Below are positions 1-8,753 of a DNA stretch of 64,000 nucleotides, piece by piece. This DNA comes from Oleispira antarctica RB-8. GTDB taxonomy: Bacteria > Pseudomonadota > Gammaproteobacteria > Pseudomonadales > Oceanobacteraceae. Where the stretch lies: assembly GCA_000967895.1 (NCBI GenBank), contig FO203512.1, positions 3,967,531-4,031,530 on the forward strand, given 5' to 3'. How positions within the stretch are numbered: the stretch's first letter is position 1; each line of letters starts with the position of its first letter. A model generated the notes under the pieces. It had not been told where the DNA came from, made no database searches, and was given only the letters and a program-made list of their open reading frames with translations. The position numbers and the translations under genes were made by a program.

Positions 1-531
1 GCACGCTTTGTTGAACAAACCATGATTAATACCGATACGCGTATTCAAGCGGGTAAATCGGTCACGCCTTATTACTTTTTTGCTGCATTGCTATGGCCAT
101 CACTGCAACGAGTTCAAGCAGAGTTTTTAGAGCAAGGTATTCCTCCACAGCCCGCGCTGCATAAAGCCGCTAGCCGTGTTATCGAACAGCAATTAAAGCG
201 CACCTCAATTCCTAAGCGTTTTACGATTCCAATGAAAGAAATTTGGGATATGCAGTCTCGTTTAGAAAGAAAGAAAGGTAAAAAAGCGGCTGAAGCGGCT
301 GAAAGTAACCGTTTCCGCGCGGCCTATGATTTTGTTTTATTACGCGAACAGTGTGGTGAAAACCTCAAAGGTTTAGGCGATTGGTGGACTCAATACCAAG
401 AAACCGATGAATATAAAGAAGTCGCGGCCAATCGTCAGCCTGATGAGCGCCATACTAAAAAGCGTCGCCCGCGTCGTACCAATCGTGGCACGCCGAATGA
501 TCGCCAACGCTCACGACGCTCTGAGCCGTAG
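1..531 (+). CDS. pcnB: Poly(A) polymerase I, C-terminal part (5' end outside window)
   Basis: The reading frame is open from the first base, so this is the last 176 codons of a longer gene cut by the window edge. PcnB adds 3' poly(A) tails to RNAs and so promotes their decay. The visible part fits the family's C-terminal region: an RI..GK.VTP segment followed by a hydrophobic FAALLWP stretch, a helical RNA-binding part, and an Arg/Lys-rich tail (KKRRPRR and following). The nucleotidyltransferase domain is not visible. folK follows 21 bases downstream, which is the usual pcnB-folK order in Pseudomonas-like genomes and supports the call. The Met at base 22 is internal, not the start. Confidence 0.9.
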   Translation, partial: ARFVEQTMINTDTRIQAGKSVTPYYFFAALLWPSLQRVQAEFLEQGIPPQPALHKAASRVIEQQLKRTSIPKRFTIPMKEIWDMQSRLERKKGKKAAEAAESNRFRAAYDFVLLREQCGENLKGLGDWWTQYQETDEYKEVAANRQPDERHTKKRRPRRTNRGTPNDRQRSRRSEP

Positions 532-552
532 CGCTAAAAGAGATATTGAATC

Positions 553-1032
553 ATGTCTTTGGTTTATATCGGTTTGGGTGCCAACCTTGACCAACCGCAA
601 CAGCAATTAGAGCAAGCCTTTATAGAGCTTGCTCAGTTGCCGAGCTCTACTTTAGTTTCACATTCTTCGCTTTATCACAGCAAGCCTGTCGGCCCACAAG
701 ATCAGCCAGACTATGTAAATGCGGTTGCGCTGTTGGATACTCAGCTTGCGCCACTTGAATTACTCGATGCCTTGCAGCAGCTAGAACAAGACCACGGCCG
801 TATTCGCAAGCGTCACTGGGGAGAACGCACTCTCGATTTGGACATTATTTTAATTGATAATCAAGTCATTGAAAGTGAGCGTTTAACCGTTCCGCATCCT
901 TTTGCACAACAGCGTAGCTTTGTCTTAATTCCCTTATCTGAAATTAACCCTGACCTTTCCTTCCCAGACGGCATCGCTTTAGAGCAATTGCTCACGGGGC
1001 TCGATAATGATTTAATCCGCATCCGCGATTAA
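553..1032 (+). CDS. folK: 2-amino-4-hydroxy-6-hydroxymethyldihydropteridine pyrophosphokinase
   Basis: FolK transfers pyrophosphate from ATP to 6-hydroxymethyl-7,8-dihydropterin, the step before dihydropteroate synthase in folate synthesis; it is cytoplasmic. The 159-residue length is normal. The family signature is complete: RHWGERTLDLDI at residues 87-98, with Asp95 and Asp97 as the likely Mg ligands (same numbering as the E. coli enzyme), and a downstream VPHP..QRSFVL segment. The gene begins 21 bases after pcnB and is followed by panB, so pcnB-folK-panB are probably co-transcribed. Confidence 0.96.
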   Translation: MSLVYIGLGANLDQPQQQLEQAFIELAQLPSSTLVSHSSLYHSKPVGPQDQPDYVNAVALLDTQLAPLELLDALQQLEQDHGRIRKRHWGERTLDLDIILIDNQVIESERLTVPHPFAQQRSFVLIPLSEINPDLSFPDGIALEQLLTGLDNDLIRIRD

Positions 1033-1095
1033 TCTTAGTGACAAGTTCGCACCCTTTATGAATTGTTAACATCATTAGAATACCTGAGGCACAGC

Positions 1096-1890
1096 ATGAA
1101 TAATGTCAGTATCCGTACCCTTAGTGAATGTAAAAACAAGGGCGAAAAATTCAGCGTATTGACCGCATACGACGCAACCTTCAGCCAGCTTGTGAGCTCT
1201 GCAGGCATTGAAGTGATTCTGGTGGGCGATTCTTTAGGAATGGTTTGCCAAGGTAAAGACAGCACGCTGCCCGTCACCATGGCCGAAATGGAATACCATA
1301 CGCGCTGCGTGGCTCAGGGTAATGAAGGCTCATTGATCATGGCTGATATGCCATTTATGAGTTACAGCACACTAGAACAAGGCCAAGCTAACGCAGCGTT
1401 ATTAATGCAAGCCGGTGCCAACATGGTGAAAGTGGAAGGGGATGACTGGTTAGTGCCTTTGGTTGAATGTTTAGCACGCCAAGGTGTTCCGGTTTGTGCG
1501 CATTTAGGCTTAACGCCTCAAGCTGTAAATAAATTAGGCGGCTATCGCGTTCAAGGGCGTGATGACGCAAAAGCACACGCAATGATAGAGCATTCAAAAG
1601 CCCTTGCTGAAGCGGGTGCGGATTGTATTTTATTAGAATGTGTTCCAAGCAGTTTAGGCAAAGCGATTACCGCTGCGGTCGACGTTCCCGTGATTGGTAT
1701 TGGCGCGGGTAGCGATACCGATGCACAAGTTCTAGTGGTCTATGACATGCTAGGTCTTAATGCTGGCCATATCCCTAAGTTTGTTAAAAATTTCATGATC
1801 GACGGCCGCACACCTCAGCAAGCGATTGCGGCGTATGGCGAAGAAGTGAAAGCGGGAAAATTTCCAAGTTCAGAACACGAGTTTTCTTAA
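1096..1890 (+). CDS. panB: 3-methyl-2-oxobutanoate hydroxymethyltransferase
   Basis: PanB transfers a hydroxymethyl group from methylene-tetrahydrofolate to 2-oxoisovalerate, giving ketopantoate, the first committed step to pantothenate and CoA. I chose the ATG at 1096 (264 residues) over an in-frame TTG at 1063: it has a GAGG ribosome site 6 bases upstream and makes the metal and catalytic residues fall at the positions known for the E. coli enzyme (Asp45 in VGDSLG, Asp84 in MADMPF, Glu114 in KVEG, Glu181 in LLECVP). It sits with panC and panD, so all three pantothenate-specific steps encoded here are adjacent. Confidence 0.97.
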   Translation: MNNVSIRTLSECKNKGEKFSVLTAYDATFSQLVSSAGIEVILVGDSLGMVCQGKDSTLPVTMAEMEYHTRCVAQGNEGSLIMADMPFMSYSTLEQGQANAALLMQAGANMVKVEGDDWLVPLVECLARQGVPVCAHLGLTPQAVNKLGGYRVQGRDDAKAHAMIEHSKALAEAGADCILLECVPSSLGKAITAAVDVPVIGIGAGSDTDAQVLVVYDMLGLNAGHIPKFVKNFMIDGRTPQQAIAAYGEEVKAGKFPSSEHEFS

Positions 1891-1923
1891 TCGCTCTACA
1901 TTTTTAGATCAGTCGTATTTAAC

Positions 1924-1951
1924 TAAACGTCTTTTAAAGATAAACGTCTTT
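1924..1951 (+). repeat. Short direct repeat between panB and panC
   Basis: Two copies of TAAACGTCTTT begin at 1924 and 1941, 17 bases apart, in the 92-base AT-rich panB-panC gap. The spacing is close to two helical turns, so a protein-binding site is possible, but nothing else supports that. Confidence 0.3.
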
Positions 1952-1982
1952 AAATAATAAGCAGTATAAAATAGGTTGTTGC

Positions 1983-2849
1983 ATGAGTTTATTAACGGTT
2001 TCTACCGTCGCTGAGTTGCGCGAATATGTGCACAACGCAAAGTTTAAAGGTTTGAGTGTGGGATTTGTCCCGACTATGGGCAACTTACACGCGGGTCACA
2101 TGCGTTTAATTAAGCAAGCAGGTAAGCAGTGTGATGTGGTTATCGCCAGTATCTTTGTTAATCCTTTGCAGTTTAACGATCAGAGTGATTTAACCAACTA
2201 TCCACGTACACTCGAACAAGATCAAACGTTATTAGAAGATAATGGCTGCAACCTGCTCTTCGCCCCAACGGTTGAAGAAATGTATCCTAATGGCCAAGAA
2301 AGCCAGTCCATCGTCTCCGTTCCTGATGTGTCTATGGGATTATGCGGGGGCTCTCGCCCAGGACACTTTGATGGGGTCGCAACGGTAGTGACCAAATTGT
2401 TCAACATGGTACAAGCAGACAAGGCCTTTTTGGGTGAAAAAGACTTTCAGCAGCTAGCCGTTATTCGTAAAATGGTGGCCGACTTATCTATTCCTGTTAG
2501 CGTTGTAGGGGTTGCTACGGAGCGAAATACTGAAGGCTTGGCCCTAAGTTCTCGCAACAACTACTTGTCGGCCAATGAATTAGCATTAGCACCTGCTATC
2601 TTTAAGGCCTTGCAAGATGTGGCTACCGCCATTCAACAGGGTAATGATTTTGCAACAACTCTGGATGAAACTCAGCAAAGGTTAAATCAGCAAGGCTTCA
2701 AAGTTGATTATTTGGCATTATGTCGTTCATCTGACTTGAAGCCAGCCACCGCAGATGATGATAAACTTGTAGTATTAGTCGCAGCTTTTCTAGGCAGTGC
2801 GCGCCTTATTGATAATTTGCCATTTCCGTTGAATCGTACTACCGATTAG
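1983..2849 (+). CDS. panC: Pantothenate synthetase
   Basis: PanC joins pantoate to beta-alanine with ATP through a pantoyl-adenylate intermediate. The 288-residue product is of normal length. It has the nucleotidyltransferase HIGH-type motif as HAGH at residues 36-39 within VPTMGNLHAGH, the FVNPLQF segment, and a KMSKS-equivalent region around LSSRNNYLS. It lies 92 bases after panB, with panD 107 bases further on. The start ATG is at the beginning of the conserved N-terminus. Confidence 0.97.
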   Translation: MSLLTVSTVAELREYVHNAKFKGLSVGFVPTMGNLHAGHMRLIKQAGKQCDVVIASIFVNPLQFNDQSDLTNYPRTLEQDQTLLEDNGCNLLFAPTVEEMYPNGQESQSIVSVPDVSMGLCGGSRPGHFDGVATVVTKLFNMVQADKAFLGEKDFQQLAVIRKMVADLSIPVSVVGVATERNTEGLALSSRNNYLSANELALAPAIFKALQDVATAIQQGNDFATTLDETQQRLNQQGFKVDYLALCRSSDLKPATADDDKLVVLVAAFLGSARLIDNLPFPLNRTTD

Positions 2850-2956
2850 GGCATACTGCGCACCGCCTACAATAAGGCTATAAATTAACCAATGAAAACA
2901 GAGATGATGTTTGTCTGCTGAGTCATTGAGACGTAACCGGATTAAAGGTTTTTTCT

Positions 2957-3337
2957 ATGCAGTCCACTATGCTGAAAGCCAAGATACATCAGGCTCGAGT
3001 CACACAGGCCGTATTGAATTATGAAGGCTCCTGCGCTATCGACGGTAAGTTGTTAGAGTTGGCAGGCATGCGCGAGTTTGAACAAATTCAAATATACAAC
3101 ATGGAAAATGGCGCTCGTTTCACTACTTACGTTATCCGTGGTGAAGATAATTCAGGTATCATTTCCGTTAATGGCGCAGCTGCACGCTTGGCTCAAGTGG
3201 GAGATCGCTTGATCATTTGTGCATACAGCACTTACGACGAGAAAGAATTGGCTCACTTTAAACCTAAAATGGTTTATACCAACGCTGATAATACCGTTAG
3301 CCATACCAGCTTTGACATTCCCGTCCAGGTTGCTTAG
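2957..3337 (+). CDS. panD: Aspartate 1-decarboxylase precursor
   Basis: PanD makes beta-alanine from aspartate and so supplies the second substrate of PanC. It is made as an inactive pro-enzyme that cleaves itself between Gly24 and Ser25, turning Ser25 into the catalytic pyruvoyl group. The NYEGSCAID segment here puts Gly24-Ser25 at exactly that position when translation starts at 2957, which decides the start over the internal Met5. The ISVNGAAA block and the IPVQVA C-terminus are typical. Length is 126 residues. A hairpin terminator follows at 3365. Confidence 0.97.
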   Translation: MQSTMLKAKIHQARVTQAVLNYEGSCAIDGKLLELAGMREFEQIQIYNMENGARFTTYVIRGEDNSGIISVNGAAARLAQVGDRLIICAYSTYDEKELAHFKPKMVYTNADNTVSHTSFDIPVQVA

Positions 3338-3364
3338 TCGATTCTAGTTGAGTTAACAATTCAT

Positions 3365-3390
3365 ACGCCACACTTGCTGTGGCGTTTTTG
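3365..3390 (+). terminator. Rho-independent terminator after panD
   Basis: An 8-bp perfect stem (ACGCCACA / TGTGGCGT) with a 5-base loop is followed directly by a T-rich run. It ends the pan transcript 28 bases after the panD stop and separates it from pgi. Confidence 0.85.
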
Positions 3391-3507
3391 TTTCTGCTCA
3401 CTTAGTGAGTGAGTCGATAACCGATTGCATACTTTGCACCCTGTCCCAAGGTCGCACAAAAGTTTATACTGCTAGCAATTCTGAATCCGACTCATATAAG
3501 GATTATT

Positions 3508-5160
3508 ATGAGCACACCCCTACAGCGCCTCGACATCTGGCAACAATTACAACATCACTTCACAGATATCCACCAGCAGCACATGCTGGATTGGTTTAAA
3601 CAAGATAACCAGCGCTTTGATCGCTTCAATCTAGAAGCCGCGGGTTTGACATTAGATTATTCTAAAAATCGCATCACAACCGAAACCATGGCCTTGCTGA
3701 TGCAACTTGCAAAGAAGCGAGACCTGCCAGCACAGATCAAAGCGTTATTTGAAGGTGAACTGGTTAATCGCAGCGAACAGCGCCCTGCCCTGCACACCGC
3801 ATTACGTAACTTCAGCGATCGCCCTGTGATCGTTGATGGTGTTGATGTAATGCCAGAAGTACGCGATACCATGAACCGCATGGAAGAATTCTGCTGGAAA
3901 GTTCGTCGCAAGCACTGGCGCGGATACTCCAACAAACCTTTTACAGACGTTGTTTCTATTGGTATTGGTGGTTCATTTTTAGGGCCAAAACTCGCCTCTA
4001 GCGCTTTAAAACCATATAATGACAACCAAATTAATGTGCATTACCTCGCTAATATCGATGGCTCGCACATTACCGAAATTTTGAAGCACCTGAACCCTGA
4101 GAGCACGCTATTCATCGTTCAGTCAAAATCATTTGGCACTCAAGAAACACTCAAAAATGCGCTGGCTTGTCGACAATGGTTTCTCAGTAATGGCGGCAGT
4201 GTTGCTGACTTACCTAAGCACTTTGCCGCTGTTTCAGCCAATGTAGAAAAAGCAGTTGAGTTTGGTATCGCCAAAGAAAACATCTTCCCTATGTGGGACT
4301 GGGTGGGTGGTCGTTATTCACTTTGGTCAGCCATAGGCTTGCCATTAGCCATCGCAATCGGCATCGACAACTTTCGTGAAATGCTACGCGGTGCTCATGC
4401 TATGGATGAGCATTTCCGTACAGCCCCCATGGAAAAGAACATGCCTGTCATCATGGCATTACTGGGTGTGTGGTATGTGAACTTCTTTGGTATTAACTCC
4501 CAAGCCATCTTGCCCTACGACCATTATTTACGCGGTTTGCCTGCCCACTTACAACAGCTTGATATGGAAAGTAACGGTAAGTCTATTGGCATTGATGGTC
4601 GCAAAGTCGATTATCACACAGGTCCGATTATCTGGGGTGGCGTTGGCTCTAATGGTCAACATGCTTACCACCAGTTACTGCATCAAGGCACTCACTTTTC
4701 GCCCAGTGATTTCATTATGCCGATGCGTAGCCACAACCCCATTGATAATTTTCACGCCATGTTGGTATCCAACGCACTGTCGCAAAGCCAAGCCTTATTG
4801 ACAGGTAAAACTGAGCAACAAGCGATCGACGAATGCTTAGCCGCTGGTATGAGTGAAGGTGAAGCAATCGCACTCGCAGCGCAAAAAGTTATTCCAGGAA
4901 ATCGTCCAAGTAACACAATATACTTTCCAAAATCGACACCTCATTCTATAGGCGCATTAATTGCGCTCTACGAACATAAGGTGGCCGCTCAAGGCATGAT
5001 TTGGGGCGTAAACTCATTCGACCAATGGGGCGTAGAACTCGGCAAAGATATGGGTAATAGTGTACTCGCGGCATTAGAAGGAGAAGCCAGTAGTGCCGCC
5101 TTCGACAGCTCGACGAGCGGCCTAGTACAAGCCTATAAAAAGATGCAAGATTTACTATAA
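3508..5160 (+). CDS. pgi: Glucose-6-phosphate isomerase
   Basis: Pgi interconverts glucose-6-phosphate and fructose-6-phosphate in glycolysis and gluconeogenesis. The 550-residue product matches the usual bacterial length. Visible family motifs are SIGIGGSFLGP, VGGRYSLWSAIGLP and the C-terminal FDQWGVELGK signature; Glu354 (in LDMESNGKS), the His of the QHAYHQ region and the Lys of GVELGK correspond to the known catalytic residues. An AAGGATT ribosome site precedes the ATG. It is separated from panD by a terminator, so it probably has its own promoter. Confidence 0.97.
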   Translation: MSTPLQRLDIWQQLQHHFTDIHQQHMLDWFKQDNQRFDRFNLEAAGLTLDYSKNRITTETMALLMQLAKKRDLPAQIKALFEGELVNRSEQRPALHTALRNFSDRPVIVDGVDVMPEVRDTMNRMEEFCWKVRRKHWRGYSNKPFTDVVSIGIGGSFLGPKLASSALKPYNDNQINVHYLANIDGSHITEILKHLNPESTLFIVQSKSFGTQETLKNALACRQWFLSNGGSVADLPKHFAAVSANVEKAVEFGIAKENIFPMWDWVGGRYSLWSAIGLPLAIAIGIDNFREMLRGAHAMDEHFRTAPMEKNMPVIMALLGVWYVNFFGINSQAILPYDHYLRGLPAHLQQLDMESNGKSIGIDGRKVDYHTGPIIWGGVGSNGQHAYHQLLHQGTHFSPSDFIMPMRSHNPIDNFHAMLVSNALSQSQALLTGKTEQQAIDECLAAGMSEGEAIALAAQKVIPGNRPSNTIYFPKSTPHSIGALIALYEHKVAAQGMIWGVNSFDQWGVELGKDMGNSVLAALEGEASSAAFDSSTSGLVQAYKKMQDLL

Positions 5161-5181
5161 ACTCTTGTCATTGTGCTGTTT

Positions 5182-5223
5182 ATTGAATTGATTTGGCTTA
5201 TGGACACGATAGGCCAATTCAAT
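5182..5223 (+). terminator. Possible hairpin after pgi
   Basis: Nine-base arms ATTGAATTG (5182-5190) and CAATTCAAT (5215-5223) flank a 24-base loop. The large loop and the short T run make this a weak terminator candidate, but it lies 22 bases after the pgi stop, where one would be expected. Confidence 0.4.
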
Positions 5224-5380
5224 ACTTTTCAGCCGTTATCTAGATTCTTTTTCTTTCGTTATATTCTTCCTTATATTTTTTTAAATTTCTAAGCCCTTAT
5301 TCTTGTTGTATTGCGACTCTTGAACTATTTGTTAATAAGCTTACAAGTATGTAAACCCTTATTTTTAGCAAGGAATAGCA

Positions 5381-6997
5381 ATGAAGTTTCTTCTCCGTCT
5401 CTCTATTAGATACAAAATTATGGCCATTGCCTTAATTGGAATATTAGGACTTTCTGTCTATTTATTTTTTTCCATTCAAGCGCAGCAAGCAACCGAAGCT
5501 CAGTTGGACAAAATTGAAAACGTGATATTCCCAACCATTGAACGAGTGGATCGTAGCGGGAGTCTATTATTTAAACTGCGAAATCAATTAGGAACCGCAT
5601 TAAGCGAAGAAGATGTTGATTTAGTTAACGAAGCTGAACTTTCTGCACAAAAACTAGATGCGCTATTAACTGAAATCATTCATTTAAATGACAAAGACCA
5701 AGACACCTTACAACTGCAAAAAGCGTATCGCGATTATAAACATCCCTCAATCGCACTGGCGCGCGGAATGCTAGATGGCTCCATCGACTTCACCCAACTC
5801 GCCAGCCAAGCACAAACGGTCAATCAATCCTATGATCATTTTAATGAGGCGTTATCTAAATTTCGAGATCAAAGTTATTCTAATTTCGCACAGTCGATAA
5901 AGACAACGAATGAGCAAAATAAACAAACCAGTATCATGGGAATTATTATTGCTCTCATTGTTATCGTTGTTCTGCTTTTTTCAGCGTGGTCCATCGCTAA
6001 TATTATTACCAGAACCATTAATCGAATTGTTCATTCATTGGCCGACATGTCGACCGGAAAAGGTGACCTCACTATTCGCTTACAAACTCGTGCTGAAGAT
6101 GAAGTCGGCGACCTAGTGAATAATTTCAATGGTTTCATTACCCACTTACAACTACTAATAAAAGTGATGGCTAATCTTAGCAAAGGCGTTTCAGATGGCG
6201 CTGATAAAGTGAAAACCATTGCCGGGAAGACTCAGCTAGGCATACATAATCAGCAGGATGAAATTAACCTTGTGGCAACCGCCGTTAATGAAATGTCGGC
6301 AACCGCACAAGAGGTTTCTCGCAACGCAGAAGAAGCAGCCAATGCGACGAAACAAGCTCAAGAAGGCACTCATCAATCACAAAAAATTATGACAGAGAAT
6401 ATTGCGTCTATTTCCGCTCTGGTTGCTGACGTTGAACACGCTCGAGAAGTCATTAAAAACTTAGCGAAAGAGAGTGTATTAATTGGTAATGCCTCACAGG
6501 TAATTCAAGGTATCGCAGAACAAACCAACTTATTAGCGTTAAACGCCGCCATTGAAGCAGCAAGAGCCGGCGAGCAAGGGCGAGGATTTGCCGTTGTCGC
6601 CGATGAAGTAAGATCGTTAGCCGCGCGTACAGAGGAATCGACCACAGAAATTCAGTCCATCATTGAGCGCCTACAGTCTGGAACAGAGCAAGCCGTTAAC
6701 GCAATGGAAAGCAGTCGTGAAAAAGCCATCAAAGTAGTGGATCAATCACAGGCTACTGAAAGTTCGTTAATTAGTATTATGAATAACGTCGATACGATAA
6801 ATAATATGAACGGCCAGGTTGCCAGTGCAGCGGTAGAGCAAAGCGCCGTTTCAGAAGAGGTGAGCGCCAATATTGTGAAGATTAATGAAGTCTCTGAAGA
6901 TACTGTTGATGAGGCGGCCAAGACCTCTCAAGCATCTTCAGACCTTGCTGAGCAAGCCAGAAACCTCAGTAAAATTGTGAACGAATTTAAAGTCTAA
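5381..6997 (+). CDS. Methyl-accepting chemotaxis protein
   Basis: This is a transmembrane chemoreceptor of 538 residues that would signal to CheA/CheW. Order of parts: TM1 at about residues 13-31, a periplasmic helical region of about 150 residues of four-helix-bundle size (no Cache domain evident), TM2 at about 186-207, a HAMP linker containing GDLTIRL, then the long coiled-coil signalling domain. The kinase-control hairpin is easily recognised at about residues 373-420, with [18 protein letters not shown] followed by [11 protein letters not shown]. The C-terminus lacks an NWETF-type CheR/CheB docking pentapeptide. No chemotaxis gene adjoins it, so the ligand cannot be guessed. Confidence 0.93.
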   Translation: MKFLLRLSIRYKIMAIALIGILGLSVYLFFSIQAQQATEAQLDKIENVIFPTIERVDRSGSLLFKLRNQLGTALSEEDVDLVNEAELSAQKLDALLTEIIHLNDKDQDTLQLQKAYRDYKHPSIALARGMLDGSIDFTQLASQAQTVNQSYDHFNEALSKFRDQSYSNFAQSIKTTNEQNKQTSIMGIIIALIVIVVLLFSAWSIANIITRTINRIVHSLADMSTGKGDLTIRLQTRAEDEVGDLVNNFNGFITHLQLLIKVMANLSKGVSDGADKVKTIAGKTQLGIHNQQDEINLVATAVNEMSATAQEVSRNAEEAANATKQAQEGTHQSQKIMTENIASISALVADVEHAREVIKNLAKESVLIGNASQVIQGIAEQTNLLALNAAIEAARAGEQGRGFAVVADEVRSLAARTEESTTEIQSIIERLQSGTEQAVNAMESSREKAIKVVDQSQATESSLISIMNNVDTINNMNGQVASAAVEQSAVSEEVSANIVKINEVSEDTVDEAAKTSQASSDLAEQARNLSKIVNEFKV

Positions 6998-7031
6998 AGA
7001 CATATTAGAATGCGACACCCTCCCCATAACA

Positions 7032-7091
7032 TTCCTCAATACATACACCCTAACGAAGCTATTTATTCGTTAGGGTGTATGTATTGAGGAA
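7032..7091. repeat. 26-bp perfect inverted repeat with 8-base loop
   Basis: The arms at 7032-7057 and 7066-7091 are exact reverse complements of 26 bases around GCTATTTA. It lies between the chemoreceptor stop (6997) and the thiolase start (7194). No T tract follows on either strand, and the stem is about three times longer than the other terminators here, so it is not a typical terminator. It could be a very strong transcript-end hairpin, a small palindromic mobile repeat, or a protein-binding palindrome. Confidence 0.85.
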
Positions 7092-7193
7092 GCGAATTTG
7101 TAAGAAGCTGGTTCAAGACCAATCAAAGAGTATAATAAGTTCTATTTTTAATTCTTTACCATCAATTTATATAATTAATACTTGGAGAACCTT

Positions 7194-8369
7194 ATGACAG
7201 ATGTCGTTATTGTTGCCGCAACTCGTACTGCTATTGGTACATTTGGCGGCTCACTTGCTAGCGTACAAGCTACTGAATTGGGCGCGATTGTTATTCGTTC
7301 TTTGATCGAAAAAACGGGCATTCCTGTCGATGCTATCGATGAAGTATTAATGGGCCAAGTGCTAACTGCAGGCTGTGGTCAAAACCCAGCACGCCAAGCG
7401 GCGATTAAAGCAGGCATTCCTGCAACGGCTTCTGCCATGACCATCAACAAGGTGTGTGGCTCAGGCCTTAAAGCTCTGCACTTAGCAGCCCAAGCAATTA
7501 AAGCAGGCGACGCCGATATCATCATCGCCGGTGGTCAAGAATCCATGTCGAACTCAGCGCACGTCTTACCGAACTCACGCAATGGTCAGCGCATGGGTAA
7601 CTGGAGCATGGTCGATACCATGATTACCGATGGCCTTTGGGATGCGTTTAACGATTACCACATGGGCATCACCGCCGAGAACATTGCGGAGCAGTTTGCA
7701 ATTCCTCGCTGTGATCAAGATGAATTCGCTGCACAATCCCAAGCAAAAGCGATCGCAGCGATTGAAGCAGGGAAGTTCAAAGACGAAATTACCGCTGTCA
7801 ACATTCCTCAACGCCGTGGCGATGACATCGTATTTGATACCGATGAAGGCCCACGCGCGGTTAGCACCGAAAAACTGTCAGGTATGCGCGCCGCCTTTAA
7901 GAAAGACGGTACCGTCACCGCAGGTAACGCATCCTCATTAAACGATGGTGCAGCCGCCGTAATGCTGGCTAGCCGTGAAAAAGCAGAAGCACTAGGCTTA
8001 CCTATTCTGGCAACGATTTCAGGGTATGCCAGCGCTGGTGTTGACCCAGCGATTATGGGAACAGGGCCGATTCCTGCCGTTAAAAAATGCTTAGCAAAAG
8101 CGGGTTGGAATATTAACGATCTCGACTTAGTAGAAGCAAACGAAGCCTTTGCCGTACAAGCATTGTCAGTCAATAAAGAACTTGCGTGGGATACCAACAA
8201 GGTCAACGTAAACGGCGGCGCAATTGCACTAGGCCACCCTATTGGTGCTTCCGGTTGTCGTGTATTAGTAACACTCTTGCACGAAATGATTCGTCAGGAT
8301 GCACACAAAGGTCTAGCGACACTTTGCATCGGTGGTGGTATGGGCATTGCTTTATCAATTGAACGCTAG
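7194..8369 (+). CDS. Acetyl-CoA C-acetyltransferase (thiolase)
   Basis: A biosynthetic-type thiolase of 391 residues that condenses two acetyl-CoA to acetoacetyl-CoA or runs the reverse reaction. The acyl-accepting Cys88 lies in NKVCGSG, His348 in [10 protein letters not shown] and Cys378 in LCIGGG, the three expected catalytic residues. I start at the ATG at 7194, which has a GGAG ribosome site 6 bases upstream; an in-frame TTG at 7182 overlaps that site and is unlikely. A second thiolase gene lies at 40712-41899. The gene stands alone, so its pathway (PHB, acetoacetate use or fatty-acid degradation) is not shown by context. Confidence 0.94.
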   Translation: MTDVVIVAATRTAIGTFGGSLASVQATELGAIVIRSLIEKTGIPVDAIDEVLMGQVLTAGCGQNPARQAAIKAGIPATASAMTINKVCGSGLKALHLAAQAIKAGDADIIIAGGQESMSNSAHVLPNSRNGQRMGNWSMVDTMITDGLWDAFNDYHMGITAENIAEQFAIPRCDQDEFAAQSQAKAIAAIEAGKFKDEITAVNIPQRRGDDIVFDTDEGPRAVSTEKLSGMRAAFKKDGTVTAGNASSLNDGAAAVMLASREKAEALGLPILATISGYASAGVDPAIMGTGPIPAVKKCLAKAGWNINDLDLVEANEAFAVQALSVNKELAWDTNKVNVNGGAIALGHPIGASGCRVLVTLLHEMIRQDAHKGLATLCIGGGMGIALSIER

Positions 8370-8414
8370 ACAACGACGGTATAAGAAAAACAACAATTAA
8401 AACGAGAGTATGAT

Positions 8415-8753
8415 ATGACTGAGCCAACTGCTGATAATGCATCATCCGAAAAAAAACGCTTTGCATCTTTTGCCGAATTTTATCCGTTTTATCTCAGCGA
8501 ACACAGTCATCCAATGTGCCGTGCCTTGCATTACATCGGGAGTACGGGGGTCTTAGCGATTATTGCGTATGTGATTTTCAATGGAAATTACATGGCGTTA
8601 TGGTTTATGCCGTTAATGGGTTACGGATTTGCTTGGGTCGCTCACTTCTTTATTGAACATAACCGCCCTGCCACCTTTCAATATCCGCTGTATAGCTTCA
8701 TTGGCGACTGGGTTATGTTTAAAGACTTTTTACTAGGGCGTTTTCGCCGCTAA
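8415..8753 (+). CDS. DUF962 (Mpo1-like) membrane protein
   Basis: A 112-residue protein with two central hydrophobic segments and the conserved pattern of the DUF962/Mpo1 family: EHSHPMCRALHYIG near residues 33-46 and HFFIEHNRPATF followed by a GDW segment near the C-terminus. The conserved His residues are those that bind iron in yeast Mpo1, a dioxygenase of 2-hydroxy fatty acid alpha-oxidation. A lipid-oxidising role is inferred from that homologue only. The last 35 bases overlap the 3' end of the convergent MATE gene. Confidence 0.8.
   Translation: MTEPTADNASSEKKRFASFAEFYPFYLSEHSHPMCRALHYIGSTGVLAIIAYVIFNGNYMALWFMPLMGYGFAWVAHFFIEHNRPATFQYPLYSFIGDWVMFKDFLLGRFRR

Noticed and set aside
1063-1095. 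TTG start for PanB at 1063
   Set aside because: The ATG at 1096 has a GAGG site and puts all active-site residues at their known numbers.
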